Assembly: GCA_015146655.1 (NCBI GenBank)
Contig: VKHL01000102.1
Coordinates: 62,692 to 104,080, forward strand
DNA from: Ochromonas danica
Taxonomy: Eukaryota; Sar; Chrysophyceae; Chromulinales; Chromulinaceae
Direction of reading: 5' to 3'
Length of the DNA stretch: 41,389 nt
Shown here: positions 23,993 to 34,909 of the stretch, in pieces
Numbering within the stretch: position 1 is the stretch's first letter
Layout of the letters: each line of letters begins with the position of its first letter
Notes under the pieces: generated by a model
Databases searched by the model: none
Seen by the model: the letters and a program-made list of their open reading frames with translations, nothing else
Told to the model about the DNA's origin: nothing
Made by a program: the position numbers and the translations under genes

Positions 23993-26223
23993 TTATTGTG
24001 TTGGCATAAGACTTGCCAAGATTTCTTCTCTTAAGTATTCCATGTCAACTCTCAAGTCTTCAAGTTGTAAGATTTCCAATAAACTCGCATCCAAGCTGTC
24101 AAGATCTGCAATTTGTCGATCAGCCAGAAACATGGTCACCTATTATCAGACAATCATTGATCATGTCGATCATATTCATTGTGAGTCTGTAGAGAAAGGA
24201 GCTTTCTTACCGTCTCGCGGAGTCTGTTTCGTAGGTCATTGTCAATATAAGCATAGACATCATCGGAAGCTTCAGCTAATGGAGCCATTAACTGTGCCAT
24301 GAATTCATTTTCACGCTCCCATTGCAATTGATCAAAAGGATTAACATCCTCTTGCATACCTTCCATCTGATCAACATAAGCTCCTTCAGGATATTGATTA
24401 TCATAGTTGAACTGCTCCCCACCAGTACCACCATAACCTTCTGTGAATAATTGATCGGGATTTGATTCATAGACATCAGCAGGTCTTCCTTGTTCGTCAT
24501 AGCCAATTTCATCAACTGTTTGATCACGATATTCTTGTCTTTCATCATATTTCTGTGATTCAGCATGGGGTTCTTCATGAGTTGATTCACCAATATGGTC
24601 ATGATGCGCAAGTTCCTCTTCCCCTGCAGCTTGTAAAGCAGCTAAATACTGTTCAGTTGCTGAACCAGCACCACCGCCCATAGACTCAATCATAGAATAA
24701 TGTGCATCTTCTGGTTTTAGAGCAGGAACAACATGATTATTGTTATTATTATCAATGTCATCATCTTCACTCTCTGGAGGAATGATTTCTTTTTTCATCA
24801 TAGGAACCCTTCCAATAGCAGCAGATGTCCCAATAGGATTATTATTGGCTTTCTGATATGATCGTTGTTGTTGTTGTTGCTGCTGTTGTCGATTACCAGC
24901 AGAATCATCTCGAAATCTATCGACTTCATCCTCTTCTTCCAAAACATTTTGTTGATTTAATTGTTCATTAGTCAATTGATCAGGTAATGGTTGTGGTGCA
25001 ATTTCCATTTCTTGATTTCCTTGTCCATTTGGTAATAATGGTACTGGTATTGTTGCAACAATTTGTCCTGGAATAGGTACAAGCATACGTTGTCCAGAAA
25101 AGGGTGATGATCTTTGTTGACTTTGATGATAACCAACCACTGAGAGATGAAGATATTCTGTCACATCAATACGTCTAGAATCGGATGCTTCTGACATTGT
25201 TCCTACCATATGAGGTGTAATTAAAAGAATAAAATCACGATAAATATCTTCATTACCATTACCAAAAACAATTCTTGCAATATGACTTGCTTCACGATAA
25301 GACATCCATAATGAACGTGGTTGACGTCCAGGACCATCACATTTTAACCAACGCATACGAAAGTTAATATGTAAGACTTTAGCAATAACAGATCGAACAT
25401 AAAGATAGAATAAGAGATCATCATGATCATAAAATTCTTGTAAAAATCTTCCAAAAATTTCTAATTCTAAATAATCTTTACGATAACAATGAATTGAATA
25501 AAGTAAATCCCAACATATTTGATCTACTAATGATTTTAATCCAACATTCATACCTAATTTACGTACAACAAAGACAGGAAAGATTAATAAAATTAAATCA
25601 AATGATGGTGATTCATCTTCTCTTTCAACTTCATTTTTTTCATGTTCAAATCTTGCATCATAGATACCTTCAATCATTTTCATAATCCATGTTAATGAAC
25701 GTAATCTTGGTCGTATTGTATCACCTTGAAAAGCAATTAGAGATGAAAACCGAGGATAAGCGTTATAGTCAAATGAGGAAGTATCCACACCAATTAAATT
25801 GACTTGAATAAAACCTTCCATACGAAGTTTTCTTAATCGTTCTTGGAAAGTTAAAGCATAATTAGAAGTTTGTTTTTTCTTTTTATCTGCTTCTCCTTCT
25901 TCTCCTTCTTGTTCAGGTTTTTTCACATTTGGAGCAAGTAAACGAATACATGCGATATATTTGACTTCATTATTCCCACCAGGTAGTGTAGTGCTTCGAC
26001 CATTTACACTATCACCACCACCAGTAGCAGCAGCACCACCACCAGCAGCATTACTTGGTGGGAGGGTATGACTATCATTATAAGATCGAATATATTTGAC
26101 TTGATGTTGTTGTAAAAAACGATAATATTTTTCTTTTTCACGTGTTGGTAATTCTGATAAGATAATAACTTTAGAAGCATTAAAATTGGATGGTAAGTTT
26201 ACTTCAGATTGAGCTATCGACAT
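23993..26223 (-). CDS. Large protein of unrecognised family
   Basis: Two exons, 26223-24211 and 24139-23993, joined in phase across a 71-nt intron. The start is taken at ATG 26223 (MSIAQSEVNLP); the frame is open to an earlier ATG at 26334, but that would overlap a tandem TTAAGTTAAT repeat. About 719 residues. The N-terminal half has structured blocks: NASKVIILSELPTREKEKYY, LRSLTWIMKMIEGIYDARFE, FPVFVVRKLGMNVGLKSLVD, YLELEIFGRFLQEFYDHDDL and LFYLYVRSVIAKVL. The middle is Pro/Gln/Asp/Asn-rich with a Gln run. The tail is helical (DLDSLDASLLEILQLEDLRV and MEYLREEILASLMPTQ). The ELEIFGRFL-type block looks familiar from flagellate and ciliate proteins of cilia, but I cannot name it. A ciliary role is a guess. 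Confidence 0.72.
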
Positions 26224-26305
26224 GTCTGATCTTTTGCAATATCTACCACAGTATTCTTTACTTGCACGTCTAAATGATATCAAGAGCCAATCGAAACGAT
26301 CAAAC

Positions 26306-26365
26306 TCTGTTAAGTTAATAATGGGTGTAACCACTCTGTTAAGTTAATAGTCTGTTAAGTTAATC
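26306..26365. repeat. Three copies of TCTGTTAAGTTAAT
   Basis: Copies at 26306-26319, 26335-26348 and 26351-26364, spaced 29 and 16 nt apart, lie in the divergent promoter region. They could be binding sites or a short duplication. Confidence 0.75.
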
Positions 26366-26643
26366 TAACTGATTGAGTTAAGTTCAACAACTCGTTGTTT
26401 TCTACAACACGTTTCTCCCTCTCTTGTTCCACCACGCCAGACCATTCCATTGGATTCGGATCATCTGATACTGTCTCTGTCCCTGTCTTGTGATTACAAC
26501 AAGTCTAGTTTTTGATCTGATCTCTCGTGATGGAATAGAATCAGACCTAGAGACTAACAGAATAGTACCCATAGTAACAACAACAACAACAAGCACAACT
26601 AGATTCATATTTATTTGTTACTAGCATTAGTAAAACAAATAGA

Positions 26644-26655
26644 TATATATATAAA
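26644..26655 (+). promoter_or_regulatory. TATA-like box for the 26708 gene
   Basis: TATATATATAAA lies 53 nt upstream of ATG 26708, in AT-rich sequence between two divergent genes, at a workable distance for a short leader. Confidence 0.5.
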
Positions 26656-26707
26656 GAAGTTCTTTTTTTAACACAAATTTAATTAATTAATAATAATTTA
26701 TGATATC

Positions 26708-28489
26708 ATGGAAAATAATCGTAAACGACCTATTGATAAAATCTCTGATGAAATACTAGAAGATGATGAAAATTTGAAATATGATTTTCCAAATGAATTT
26801 CTTCTTTTATGTTCACCACATCATAGTATTTCAGATCCTCTTAGTAACTTACTAGAAGATGAAGAAGCTATTCATAAAAGACAAGAGATATTCAATATGG
26901 AGAAAGCAGATGGAAAAGAACAGATTCATCACTTTGGTAATGATGATATTGATGACTTATCATTATCAAATATTGATCCTTTCGCTCATTCTATTCCTCA
27001 TTTATTATCACCATTACCAGTACTACCACAAGCATTACCTACCTTAACATTAGCACAACAAGTTGATGGAGGATTATCAGAGAAATTGTTAAGTTATCTA
27101 GAAGGCAAACTATCACAAGCATTTCATACATTAAGTCAACAATATCCATACCTTCTAGAACGTTATCTTCCAGATGAATTAGGTAGACATTTTTTAAACC
27201 TTTTACTAAGTGATGAGAAATCTCTTCTATTAGTTGGACAACAATGTAATGACTTGATGATGATTGGAGGACAACCACCTCAATGGTCTAATCATACTCT
27301 CTCAAAAGCTGGGAATGACTTTTCACGTGCACTTACTCGTATTCCTCCTGATATGGTAGAACGACTATTTCTACTTGATCGAAATGATTCTATTCATGAA
27401 GTGTTAACCTGGTATTATGGTTACCTGGATGTTGGTCGTCAAGTCTATAATAACATACAACAACAACATCGTACTGTAGCAGAAGCTGATTGGGGTCAAG
27501 TTACCACCAATCAAGAAGCTTTGGTTACCTATAAGAATGCAGCTAATGCTATGGGTCAGAAGGTTTGGGTAATGGAAGCAAATCGTTGGATGGCTGATTA
27601 TTGTATTCGCTTCTTTTGTCAAGGTGGTGCAGCACGACATTACCGCAAGACTCATGCTAAGTCACCACAATGTCTTATCACAGAGTTATGTAATACAACG
27701 GATCGTAAGATTCGTTTATTAGATGTTGGTAGTTGCTATAATCCTTTAGCTAGATTATCCAGTGTTTCGAATTACTTTGATATCACTGCTTTGGATCTCT
27801 GTCCTGGTGATGACTCTGTCTTCAAAGCTGATTTCCTTGATGTATCTGTTCTATCTGCTGCCAACTATCAAGCAGATGGAAGAGTTGTCTTGGAAAAGAC
27901 GATGGCATGGACGCCAGAAGGTCGTGCTGAGCTATCAGGATTGACTGCTGGTGCTTTTGATGCGGTCACAATGTCCTTGGTACTCTCTTATCTGCCTAAT
28001 CCAACAGTGAGAGAAGCAATGATCTATAAGGCTAAGCAGCTCTTGGTTTCTCCTGGTAGTGTGGGTAGAGCACCTCATCACACTGGTCTGTTGGTCATTG
28101 TCGAGAAACAGTCGATTCTCCAAATGTCCGATCGCCGCAGCAAGCGTTCCAATCCTTCTGGAGTAGATCGTGCCGTTGCTACAGTTGAAGCATGGAAAGA
28201 AACAATTAGTGGAATGGGTTTCAGCTTGTTGGCCTATCAAGCACTTCCTGCCAGTGATGGTCGCAAATCCCATGCCTTTGTGTTCGCGAACACATCCGAG
28301 CCTGCCAAACTGATGGAAGATCCTTCTGGCATAGTAGCAACTGCTACTACATCTCAAGTACAAGCAAGTGGAAGCGATAACACTAGCAATGATGCTGCAC
28401 TTAATGCCCCTCCCCCTCCTAACCCCAGACTCTGGATTAAACACGATTCTTTACAATTTCAACATACCGCAGCCACGGCAGGAAAGTGA
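26708..28489 (+). CDS. BMT2: SAMTOR / BMT2-type SAM-binding protein
   Basis: About 593 residues, no intron. The C-terminal half is a Rossmann methyltransferase-like domain of the BMT2/SAMTOR family: RLLDVGSCYNPL near residue 337 (SAM loop), then ALDLCPGDDSVFKADFLDV, then FDAVTMSLVLSYLPNP near 417-432, LLVIVEKQSIL, and AWKETISGMGF near the end. N-terminal to it are helical blocks (VWVMEANRWMADYCIRFF is typical). The first 130 residues are acidic and low complexity, longer than in animal SAMTOR. In yeast Bmt2 methylates an adenine of 25S rRNA; in animals SAMTOR is a SAM sensor for mTORC1. Which applies here cannot be read from sequence. The tail is Thr/Ala/Pro-rich. Confidence 0.88.
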   Translation: MENNRKRPIDKISDEILEDDENLKYDFPNEFLLLCSPHHSISDPLSNLLEDEEAIHKRQEIFNMEKADGKEQIHHFGNDDIDDLSLSNIDPFAHSIPHLLSPLPVLPQALPTLTLAQQVDGGLSEKLLSYLEGKLSQAFHTLSQQYPYLLERYLPDELGRHFLNLLLSDEKSLLLVGQQCNDLMMIGGQPPQWSNHTLSKAGNDFSRALTRIPPDMVERLFLLDRNDSIHEVLTWYYGYLDVGRQVYNNIQQQHRTVAEADWGQVTTNQEALVTYKNAANAMGQKVWVMEANRWMADYCIRFFCQGGAARHYRKTHAKSPQCLITELCNTTDRKIRLLDVGSCYNPLARLSSVSNYFDITALDLCPGDDSVFKADFLDVSVLSAANYQADGRVVLEKTMAWTPEGRAELSGLTAGAFDAVTMSLVLSYLPNPTVREAMIYKAKQLLVSPGSVGRAPHHTGLLVIVEKQSILQMSDRRSKRSNPSGVDRAVATVEAWKETISGMGFSLLAYQALPASDGRKSHAFVFANTSEPAKLMEDPSGIVATATTSQVQASGSDNTSNDAALNAPPPPNPRLWIKHDSLQFQHTAATAGK

Positions 28490-29123
28490 ACTGAACTGTC
28501 TCAACGTTTATATCAAGTCGCAACAGAAATACTGATTGTTGTCTCGTAACCTGTTCCTAACTGATGCAATGCTGATGGCTCAGTGACTTGGCGTTGTGAC
28601 CTGTCAAAAATACATCTGCTCGATTAGGTTTTGTATGTTAAATCTTGTTGTTTTTTTGCTAAAAGGTTTAGTTGAAAGGCATGTGATGAGTGAGAATTGG
28701 CTTCAGAGTTTTGTAAGTTGTGGTTCTGTTATGTTCAGCCTCTGTTTTTCTCAGACACTCTCCCCATAGACTGTGTGGTGCTGATCGACTGGAAGGCCGC
28801 CTCTAAGCGATGCTCCTATCTTAGCATACGTTGTTCAATAAAAAGCTTTTAACATCATGGCTTCTTTAAGTTAGAGTATCGCTGCGGCGCATTAGACAAC
28901 ACGATCTGATCTGAACAGTAGCACTGTAGGAGTCGTGGGTCTTCAATACAGCATACTCATTATATACCTACAGTACATAACTTATCCCACACCATTACCA
29001 TAGAAACTTTATACCATACCATATCATATTATCAAAAAAAAAAAAAAATACACTGCACAATTGAAATGAAAAGGTGCTGATTAACGTTGACTTGGTGGTG
29101 CACAAGGCAGACGAGTAGCCAAA
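28490..29123. other. Convergent 3' region with polyadenylation-like signal and A-run
   Basis: No gene supported. AATAAA at 28837-28842 could end the plus-strand transcript. A run of A near 29034-29047 lies just outside the 3' end of the minus-strand EF-hand gene. Nothing else is recognised. Confidence 0.45.
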
Positions 29124-30477
29124 CTAACCATTCTCAACTCTGATATTTGAAATCATCTGTACTCGACCAAAACTCTTACGAGCCCATTGATCATTAAGAC
29201 GTTGCGATTGAATGAGATGATCTTGTGCTTGTGTACGTATTGCTTCTTTACGAGCAAACAAAAGACGTTTCCGTGATCCACTGTGTAGACTAGCATTAGA
29301 GGGATGCATGGAGGAGAAGAGACTTGCTTGAGAGTTGCTGTGATCATTAGAAACCCAAGTACCCTTCTGCACAGCAGGTGGTAAGATAGTATAAGAAGAT
29401 GGAGGAGAAGTAGTAGTGGGTGAGGATGATTGTGGAGGTGGGAAAGAAGTGGAAATAGTAGTAGATTGTTGCATCATCTTGACTGAACGAGGCAGTCGAT
29501 CTAAATCAGTCCATGCTGTTGTATCCAGTTTATCACTGTAATACGTCGTACTTTTATCAAGTGGTGTAAGTAGGTCAGACATACAAGCAGTCATGGGTGC
29601 ACTACTCTCCGCCTTTAATGTTCTTTCCACAGAACAGAGCTTACCATACGCTCTTTCAAAAGAATATGAATTTACTAGTTTGTCCACATTTTCTTTATGA
29701 TTTCTTTGAGCAATATTACGACCAAAAAGATGTAAATCATCTTTATGTCTTGCAAAGAATTCTTCAGCTAGAACTCGTTGTCCAACAGCTCGTTCATCAC
29801 GATCTAAGACACCATTTCCATCCATATCAAACCGTTTAGCAAGGCGATAATCCTCACAACTAACATATCCATCATTATCTAGATCATAAGAAGGATGTGG
29901 CATATAAGAAGCTTTTAACCGCTTCATTAACTCAGTACGTGTCCTACTGCGAGGAAAGTTATTCACTTCAGGATCTAATAATACTGATCGCAATGGAATG
30001 GTCTGATGGGAGGAGGGACAAACACATTTTATCAGAAGAGGTGGTTATTCGAGAGGGAAATAGAAGACTTACTGATGATGTCTTTGGTCGTGAGAAGGCA
30101 TTATAAGGTCCCATCAGATCAATTTCTCGATCTTGTTGTTGTCGTCGTTCAATATCAGATTTCTCTCGAATACGTCGTAATACTTCATTCATGGATAATT
30201 CAGAGGTGTCTGATCGATTAGAAGCAGGTTGCATTGTCTTCCTTCTCCCTGTCAGAGGAGGAGAAGCTGTTGCCATGGTAGCAGTGGGTGTTGTTGTTGT
30301 TGTGGGTCTGTTATTGGGAGTATTGCTGCGAAGTGGGAAAGCTGTGTGAGGTCGTGGTGGTCTATCTGTTGCATCTAATCGTGCAGAAGATGATCCAGCA
30401 TTCCCAGTTCCACTAGTAGCTGTAGGACCGTTAACCACTCTTCCAGAGGGTGGACGACGATCACGACGTGCTGACAT
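29124..30477 (-). CDS. EF-hand pair protein
   Basis: Exons 30477-30073 and 30002-29124 join in phase across a 70-nt intron, about 427 residues. The N-terminal 100 residues are Arg/Pro/Thr/Ser-rich and disordered. After the junction comes an EF-hand pair with good loops: DLDNDGYVSCED and DMDGNGVLDRDE, about residues 162-200, so calcium binding is likely. The rest is charged and Ser/Pro-rich, ending in a basic helix (ARKEAIRTQAQDHLIQSQRL). No membrane segment. I do not recognise a named family. Similar EF-hand-plus-disorder proteins are frequent in flagellates; a ciliary role is inference only. Confidence 0.8.
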
Positions 30478-31014
30478 GATTATTCGTTTTCAACAATACT
30501 TCTAAGAAGAAGAAGAAGAATCCTTGATGATAAAAATGCAAGCACTTCTATGATCAATAATGAAGATAACGGACGGAGCTATACTAAAGAAGATCAAAAA
30601 ATACAGTCTGTCTTTAGACCATAGTCTAGTCTATTCTCTCTGTATAGATGTCAACAGCAGAAGATCTTCACTCTGTCTGTCTCTCTGTCACTGTCTGCTG
30701 TTGTCAGACAACCGTTACACACACCCCTCTCCCTCTCCCTTCACCAAACCACAAGTCTGTTTCCATTCATTCAATAACCTGTTTATTGAAATTGGCGTTT
30801 GTTGTCCATAACACGCAATACAATAATTTGTGGACTGTTGTTGCTTTTCCCTCTCAGAGATCAGATCCACATCAGCAGGAGATCAGATCGGGTTGGAGTT
30901 CCAGAATTGACATAGTCTAATCGAAACAAAATCCTCTGGACCATTGTCTGTGTTTTCTAATTGAAGACAACACTTCCTTCTGTTTTTAGTTTTTGCTATT
31001 GAGAACAGTAGACT
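30478..31014. other. Divergent promoter region
   Basis: No gene supported. It contains TCTGTCTCTCTGTC-type repeats near 30667-30695, and TAGTCTA/TAGACTA motifs near 30622-30635 and 31009-31015, the latter touching the plus-strand start codon. Confidence 0.4.
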
Positions 31015-33027
31015 ATGATGAATGCTGCTATTCCACAAGAACAAGACATACAAGGCATTATTCCTAATGTACAAAATATTTGGTCTACTACACTATGTGA
31101 CTGTATGAAAGATGGAGAAACCTGTTGGTGGTCTACATGGTGTTGTTGTATTATCCATGGTCGAACTATTCAATCCTTTGACTTAGGCTCCTCTGAACAA
31201 CATATTACACGTTTTATCTCTCTTATCACAGTCTGTCTATTTATTGCCTTATTAGGTTTTGGAGGATTAGCATTTCTTGTTCTTATTGCTGGATTAATCT
31301 ATTTCGATTATATACGAGCTCTCTTACGTGGAGAAATAAGACAAAAATTAGGTGTTTTTGGAACATTCCATGATGACCTTATGACACATTGTTGTCCATC
31401 TTGTTGTGCGATTGCTCAAGAAGCACGTGAAGCAAGTAAGACACATATGCCTGTATTAGATTATTGTAGTGGACAACCTTTATCTGCATTATCTGATCCT
31501 TGGACACCTTTGGAAGAAGAAAGACAATATACTACTTGGCAGAGTTTGTATTCTTCCCTTTCTATTACTTCACAGTTATTATTGAAATGCTGGGCAGTTT
31601 TTCTAGTTCTGTTAGTGATTGTTCTAGCACTATCTAATGGTTATAGTGTGATTGTTTTGTTCCTTTTACTATTACAGCCGTTGGTTTTGCTCTATCTGGT
31701 TTATTGGCGATGGTATCGAAGTTATGGCAGCTTAGACGTGGTAGTCAAATTGTTCACGGTGGGTTTCTGGATGGCTACTACACAGGCGATGTGTCTAGAG
31801 TATGTTCTGGAGAGTCTTATCACAGTTGCTCTTGGACTTATTGTCGCTCTAACGGGTGGTTTGCCTGACTCTTCCAACAACAGTGGTGGCAATGTATTGA
31901 CTGCTGCATCTCGGTGGATGGTGACGCTGTTGGCCCAGGCTAGCAGCGATGGTGATGATAATGGGACTAATACCGACGGCACAGAGGAAAGTGGTGGATT
32001 GTCTCACAGTCTGCTAAGACGCTATTTCCCTTTAGTGGTGGTATATTGCATTCTAATGTCATTCGGGTGAGACCTTCTATTTCCTTTTCGTTAATAGGCT
32101 TGTCTTAATGTTAGTGTATTGAATTGTGTAAATGCTGATAGAGTGGCTGCTGGTGTTGAAGAATGTACAAAACACTTTGCCTTGCGATTCTGTCGTTTGA
32201 ATGCTTCCGGCACAGCAGGTTTGTTTGGCATTGTTACCTCACATTATTCTTGTTCAGAACACTCTGTTATGAAGCGAATCTTCTTGTTTGGTTTTTACAT
32301 TATCAGGTGTTCCCGATGGTGTACATCCACAGAGTTTGTTAGTTTATTGCATTACCATTGCTTTGGGTTTTGCTACAGCAGAGAATCTTGAATATGTCTT
32401 CTCAGTTCAAACTCCTGGTAGTGGTCGTAGAGTGTTTTTGAATGAGTTAACGGTTCTAGCTTTGCGAATATGCTTACCAGTCCATGTACTTTGTGGCATC
32501 TTACAAGCTGCGCAATGGGCTAAAGCTGTGCATGGTCTGTCCTCATCTCATGTTGTGCAGGTATTAAATCACACAGCTAGTCTATTGTGTTTGGAGTTTT
32601 AGACTAATTATCCTATGAACATACTTGCTATCAGGTTCTTTTGCCAGCAATCTTATTACATGGATCATTTGATGGAGTGTTGTTTCTGTTGGGAGCGATT
32701 GAGACTGCCTATTACTCGAAGGAGAGCAGTGTATCAACTGCAGGCATTATCTTGGTTATTTGCCAAGTGTTGTTTCCTGTAGGCATTGCTATATTTGGAC
32801 TGGTTTACTCTATTCGGCTCTATCGAGAAGTAGAGTCACGGTGTGGTATCGATTGGCGTCCTGTACGAAGCAATGATGAAGAGACTGGAGCCTTGGAGAC
32901 TACAGACCTTGGTCGTCAAAGAGCCGGGTCAGTGGGCATTGTAAGCCCTGGGGGTGGAGTTATCGAAGTCACTCTTTCGCCTCTTGTAGTGAGTGCTCCT
33001 CCAGCTGCTCGAGGAGATGCCTTTTAA
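31015..33027 (+). CDS. PLAC8 domain - PrsW-type membrane protease fusion
   Basis: Exons 31015-32066, 32142-32218, 32307-32560 and 32635-33027 join in phase, about 591 residues. The N-terminal part is PLAC8-like: LCDCMKDGETCWWSTWCCC, then a hydrophobic pair, then DLMTHCCPSCCAIAQEAREA. Several membrane helices follow. The C-terminal part carries the motif set of the PrsW/CPBP intramembrane protease clan: EECTK (EExxK) in the 77-nt second exon, GFATAENLEYVF, a His in RICLPVHVL, and LLHGSFDGVLF (HxxxD) in the last exon. If active it would cut proteins within the membrane; bacterial PrsW cuts an anti-sigma factor. PLAC8 proteins sit in membranes and affect metal transport or cell size. Neither substrate nor location is known. 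Introns are 75, 88 and 74 nt. Confidence 0.82.
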
Positions 33028-33602
33028 CGTGATTCTTCTTTGATTTACACTGCACTGGCTTGGTGGTGGTGGTTATTGCTTCATTCCATCTCGTGTAATT
33101 CCTTTCCTTTTTGTAATAGTGATTGTTCATGAGTCAGTTAGTGTAGATGTTTATTGTTAATTGTCAAAAGATTATAAGGATGAGGATAGAGATAAAGATG
33201 ACTTTTGTTTGGTAGACTTCGTCTGTACTAGAAGATCACAATTTCCTCATGCCTTTCAGTCTACTACTTATATGGTATAAATTATACAGTTCAGTTGATG
33301 TGGTGACTAGGAATGTGCTACACTAGTTCACATTTAAACTACTGCCATGTCATGTCATGTCGCTGTAAACTTTAACTTTAAGTTTGGGCAGTTTCACATC
33401 TTAGTTAAGTTAACAATCCTATCTGCTCGGTCTGCTGCTGCTCATGACAAAGAACAAAGAAACAAATATCATTATTATTATTACCACTGCTGTACTGCTA
33501 TAGTCTAGAAGCAAAAGATAGACTACTGTTTGACAAGACAAGACAATAGACTCTCTCTCTCTAGATATATATACTGTACTAGACTATCATCGTATATAAT
33601 TC
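33028..33602. other. Region between the PLAC8-PrsW and Hv1 genes
   Basis: 3' flank of one gene and promoter of the next, same strand. It contains a GTCAT repeat (33347-33360), repeated TAGTCTA/TAGACTA motifs (33500-33595) and a (CT)n patch at 33550-33562. No gene supported. Confidence 0.45.
33566..33573 (+). promoter_or_regulatory. TATA-like box for the Hv1 gene
   Basis: TATATATA follows a CT-repeat and lies 30 nt before ATG 33603. If used, the leader would be only a few bases long. Confidence 0.4.
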
Positions 33603-33851
33603 ATGTTATCTTTTGAAGAATTTCGTGCTGTTAGAAATCGTCAAAATCGACAAAAAGAAAGTGCTAATAACACTACTAGTACTACTACTAACAATAACAA
33701 TAACAATAACAATAGTAGTAATGGTCAACTACCAGTAGGCAAGTCTAAGAAGAGAAATGACATCATTACTGGTAGTAACACTACCACTACCACTACCACT
33801 AACACTGCTGCTAGTAGTGGCAGTGGTAGTGGTAGTGGGGTTAGTACTGCT

Positions 33852-33887
<36 letters not shown>

Positions 33888-34772
33888 GAGAGAAAGAAAG
33901 TGAAAGTTTGGTATGAAGTGTTAGGAGAATTCTTAGAACTAAACCAAACGCAATCATTCTATCTTCTCTTATTACTCTTTGATTCCTTTATTGCCTTAGC
34001 ACAAATCACTCTCTTAAACAAAAACAACACATCTACTAACACTACTAACACTACTGCAGTAGAGGATCTAACAATGTTATTACAAGGTGCTTTAACCTTT
34101 ACTTCTTTCTTCTTTACGATTGAAATCTTATTAAGTTATCTTGCCTTTGGTATGACTTTATTAAATCATTGGGGTTATCTATTAGATACATTGGTTATCT
34201 CATGTCAATTATCATGGGAATATCTTGGTTTAGGTGCTGAAACACGTCTATTAAATATCTTACGAATATGGAGATTATTTCGTTTAATCGGAGGATTACT
34301 TGATATTGAAAGACAAGCAACAACAAAGGCAAATCTGTTAATACAAGAGAAAGATGCTCTACTGTTAGTACAAGAGATTCAATTGGCTGATTTACGTATT
34401 GAAATAGAAAAAGAGAAAGAAAGTCGTAAAGCAGTAGAACAAATGTTAATCAACTATAAAGAAGAAGTGGATACATTAAATGAAGCATTAAAGATTGCTG
34501 CGATGGATATTGCTGAAGTAGGACAAGATGAAGATGATGATGAGGATGATATGTTGTCTATGGAAAGTGAAGAACATGGACATGCAGGAGAACATCATAG
34601 TGTAGGGAATAACAGTATGTCTACAGCTCGTAGGACATTGTCTGACATTGTAAGTGCTGCATCTTCTACTACTTACCATTCAGCTAATCTACCACTTAGT
34701 GGTAGTGGTAGTGGAGGTCAGAAAGCTGCTCTGTTTGTCATCAATGAAGATGGGAGCTACATCAAAACATAA
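33603..34772 (+). CDS. HVCN1: Voltage-gated proton channel, Hv1 type
   Basis: About 389 residues, no intron. It has a lone voltage-sensor domain and no pore domain. S1 near residue 120 is FYLLLLLFDSFIALAQITLL with the Asp needed for proton selectivity. S2 has FFFTIEILLSYLAFG. S3 has NHWGYLLDTLVISC with an Asp. S4 carries the Hv1 signature RIWRLFRLIGG. A coiled coil follows directly (IQLADLRIEIEKEKESRKAV), which in known Hv1 makes dimers. The first 100 residues are Asn/Thr/Ser/Gly low complexity, and the S1-S2 loop is also Asn/Thr-rich. Hv1 channels extrude protons across the plasma membrane or vacuole; in algae they have been linked to pH control in calcification and to membrane excitability. 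The tail is acidic then Ser-rich. Confidence 0.92.
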
Positions 34773-34909
34773 CAAGCTAATAATAGCGTATGACATGAAC
34801 ATGATATGACATGGTGGTTGTAATATGCTTAAACTATCATCATTACTATTAGCTATTAACACTTGTTTGTTATATTTCATCATATGGAGGTAGAGCTACT
34901 GTAGCTAGT

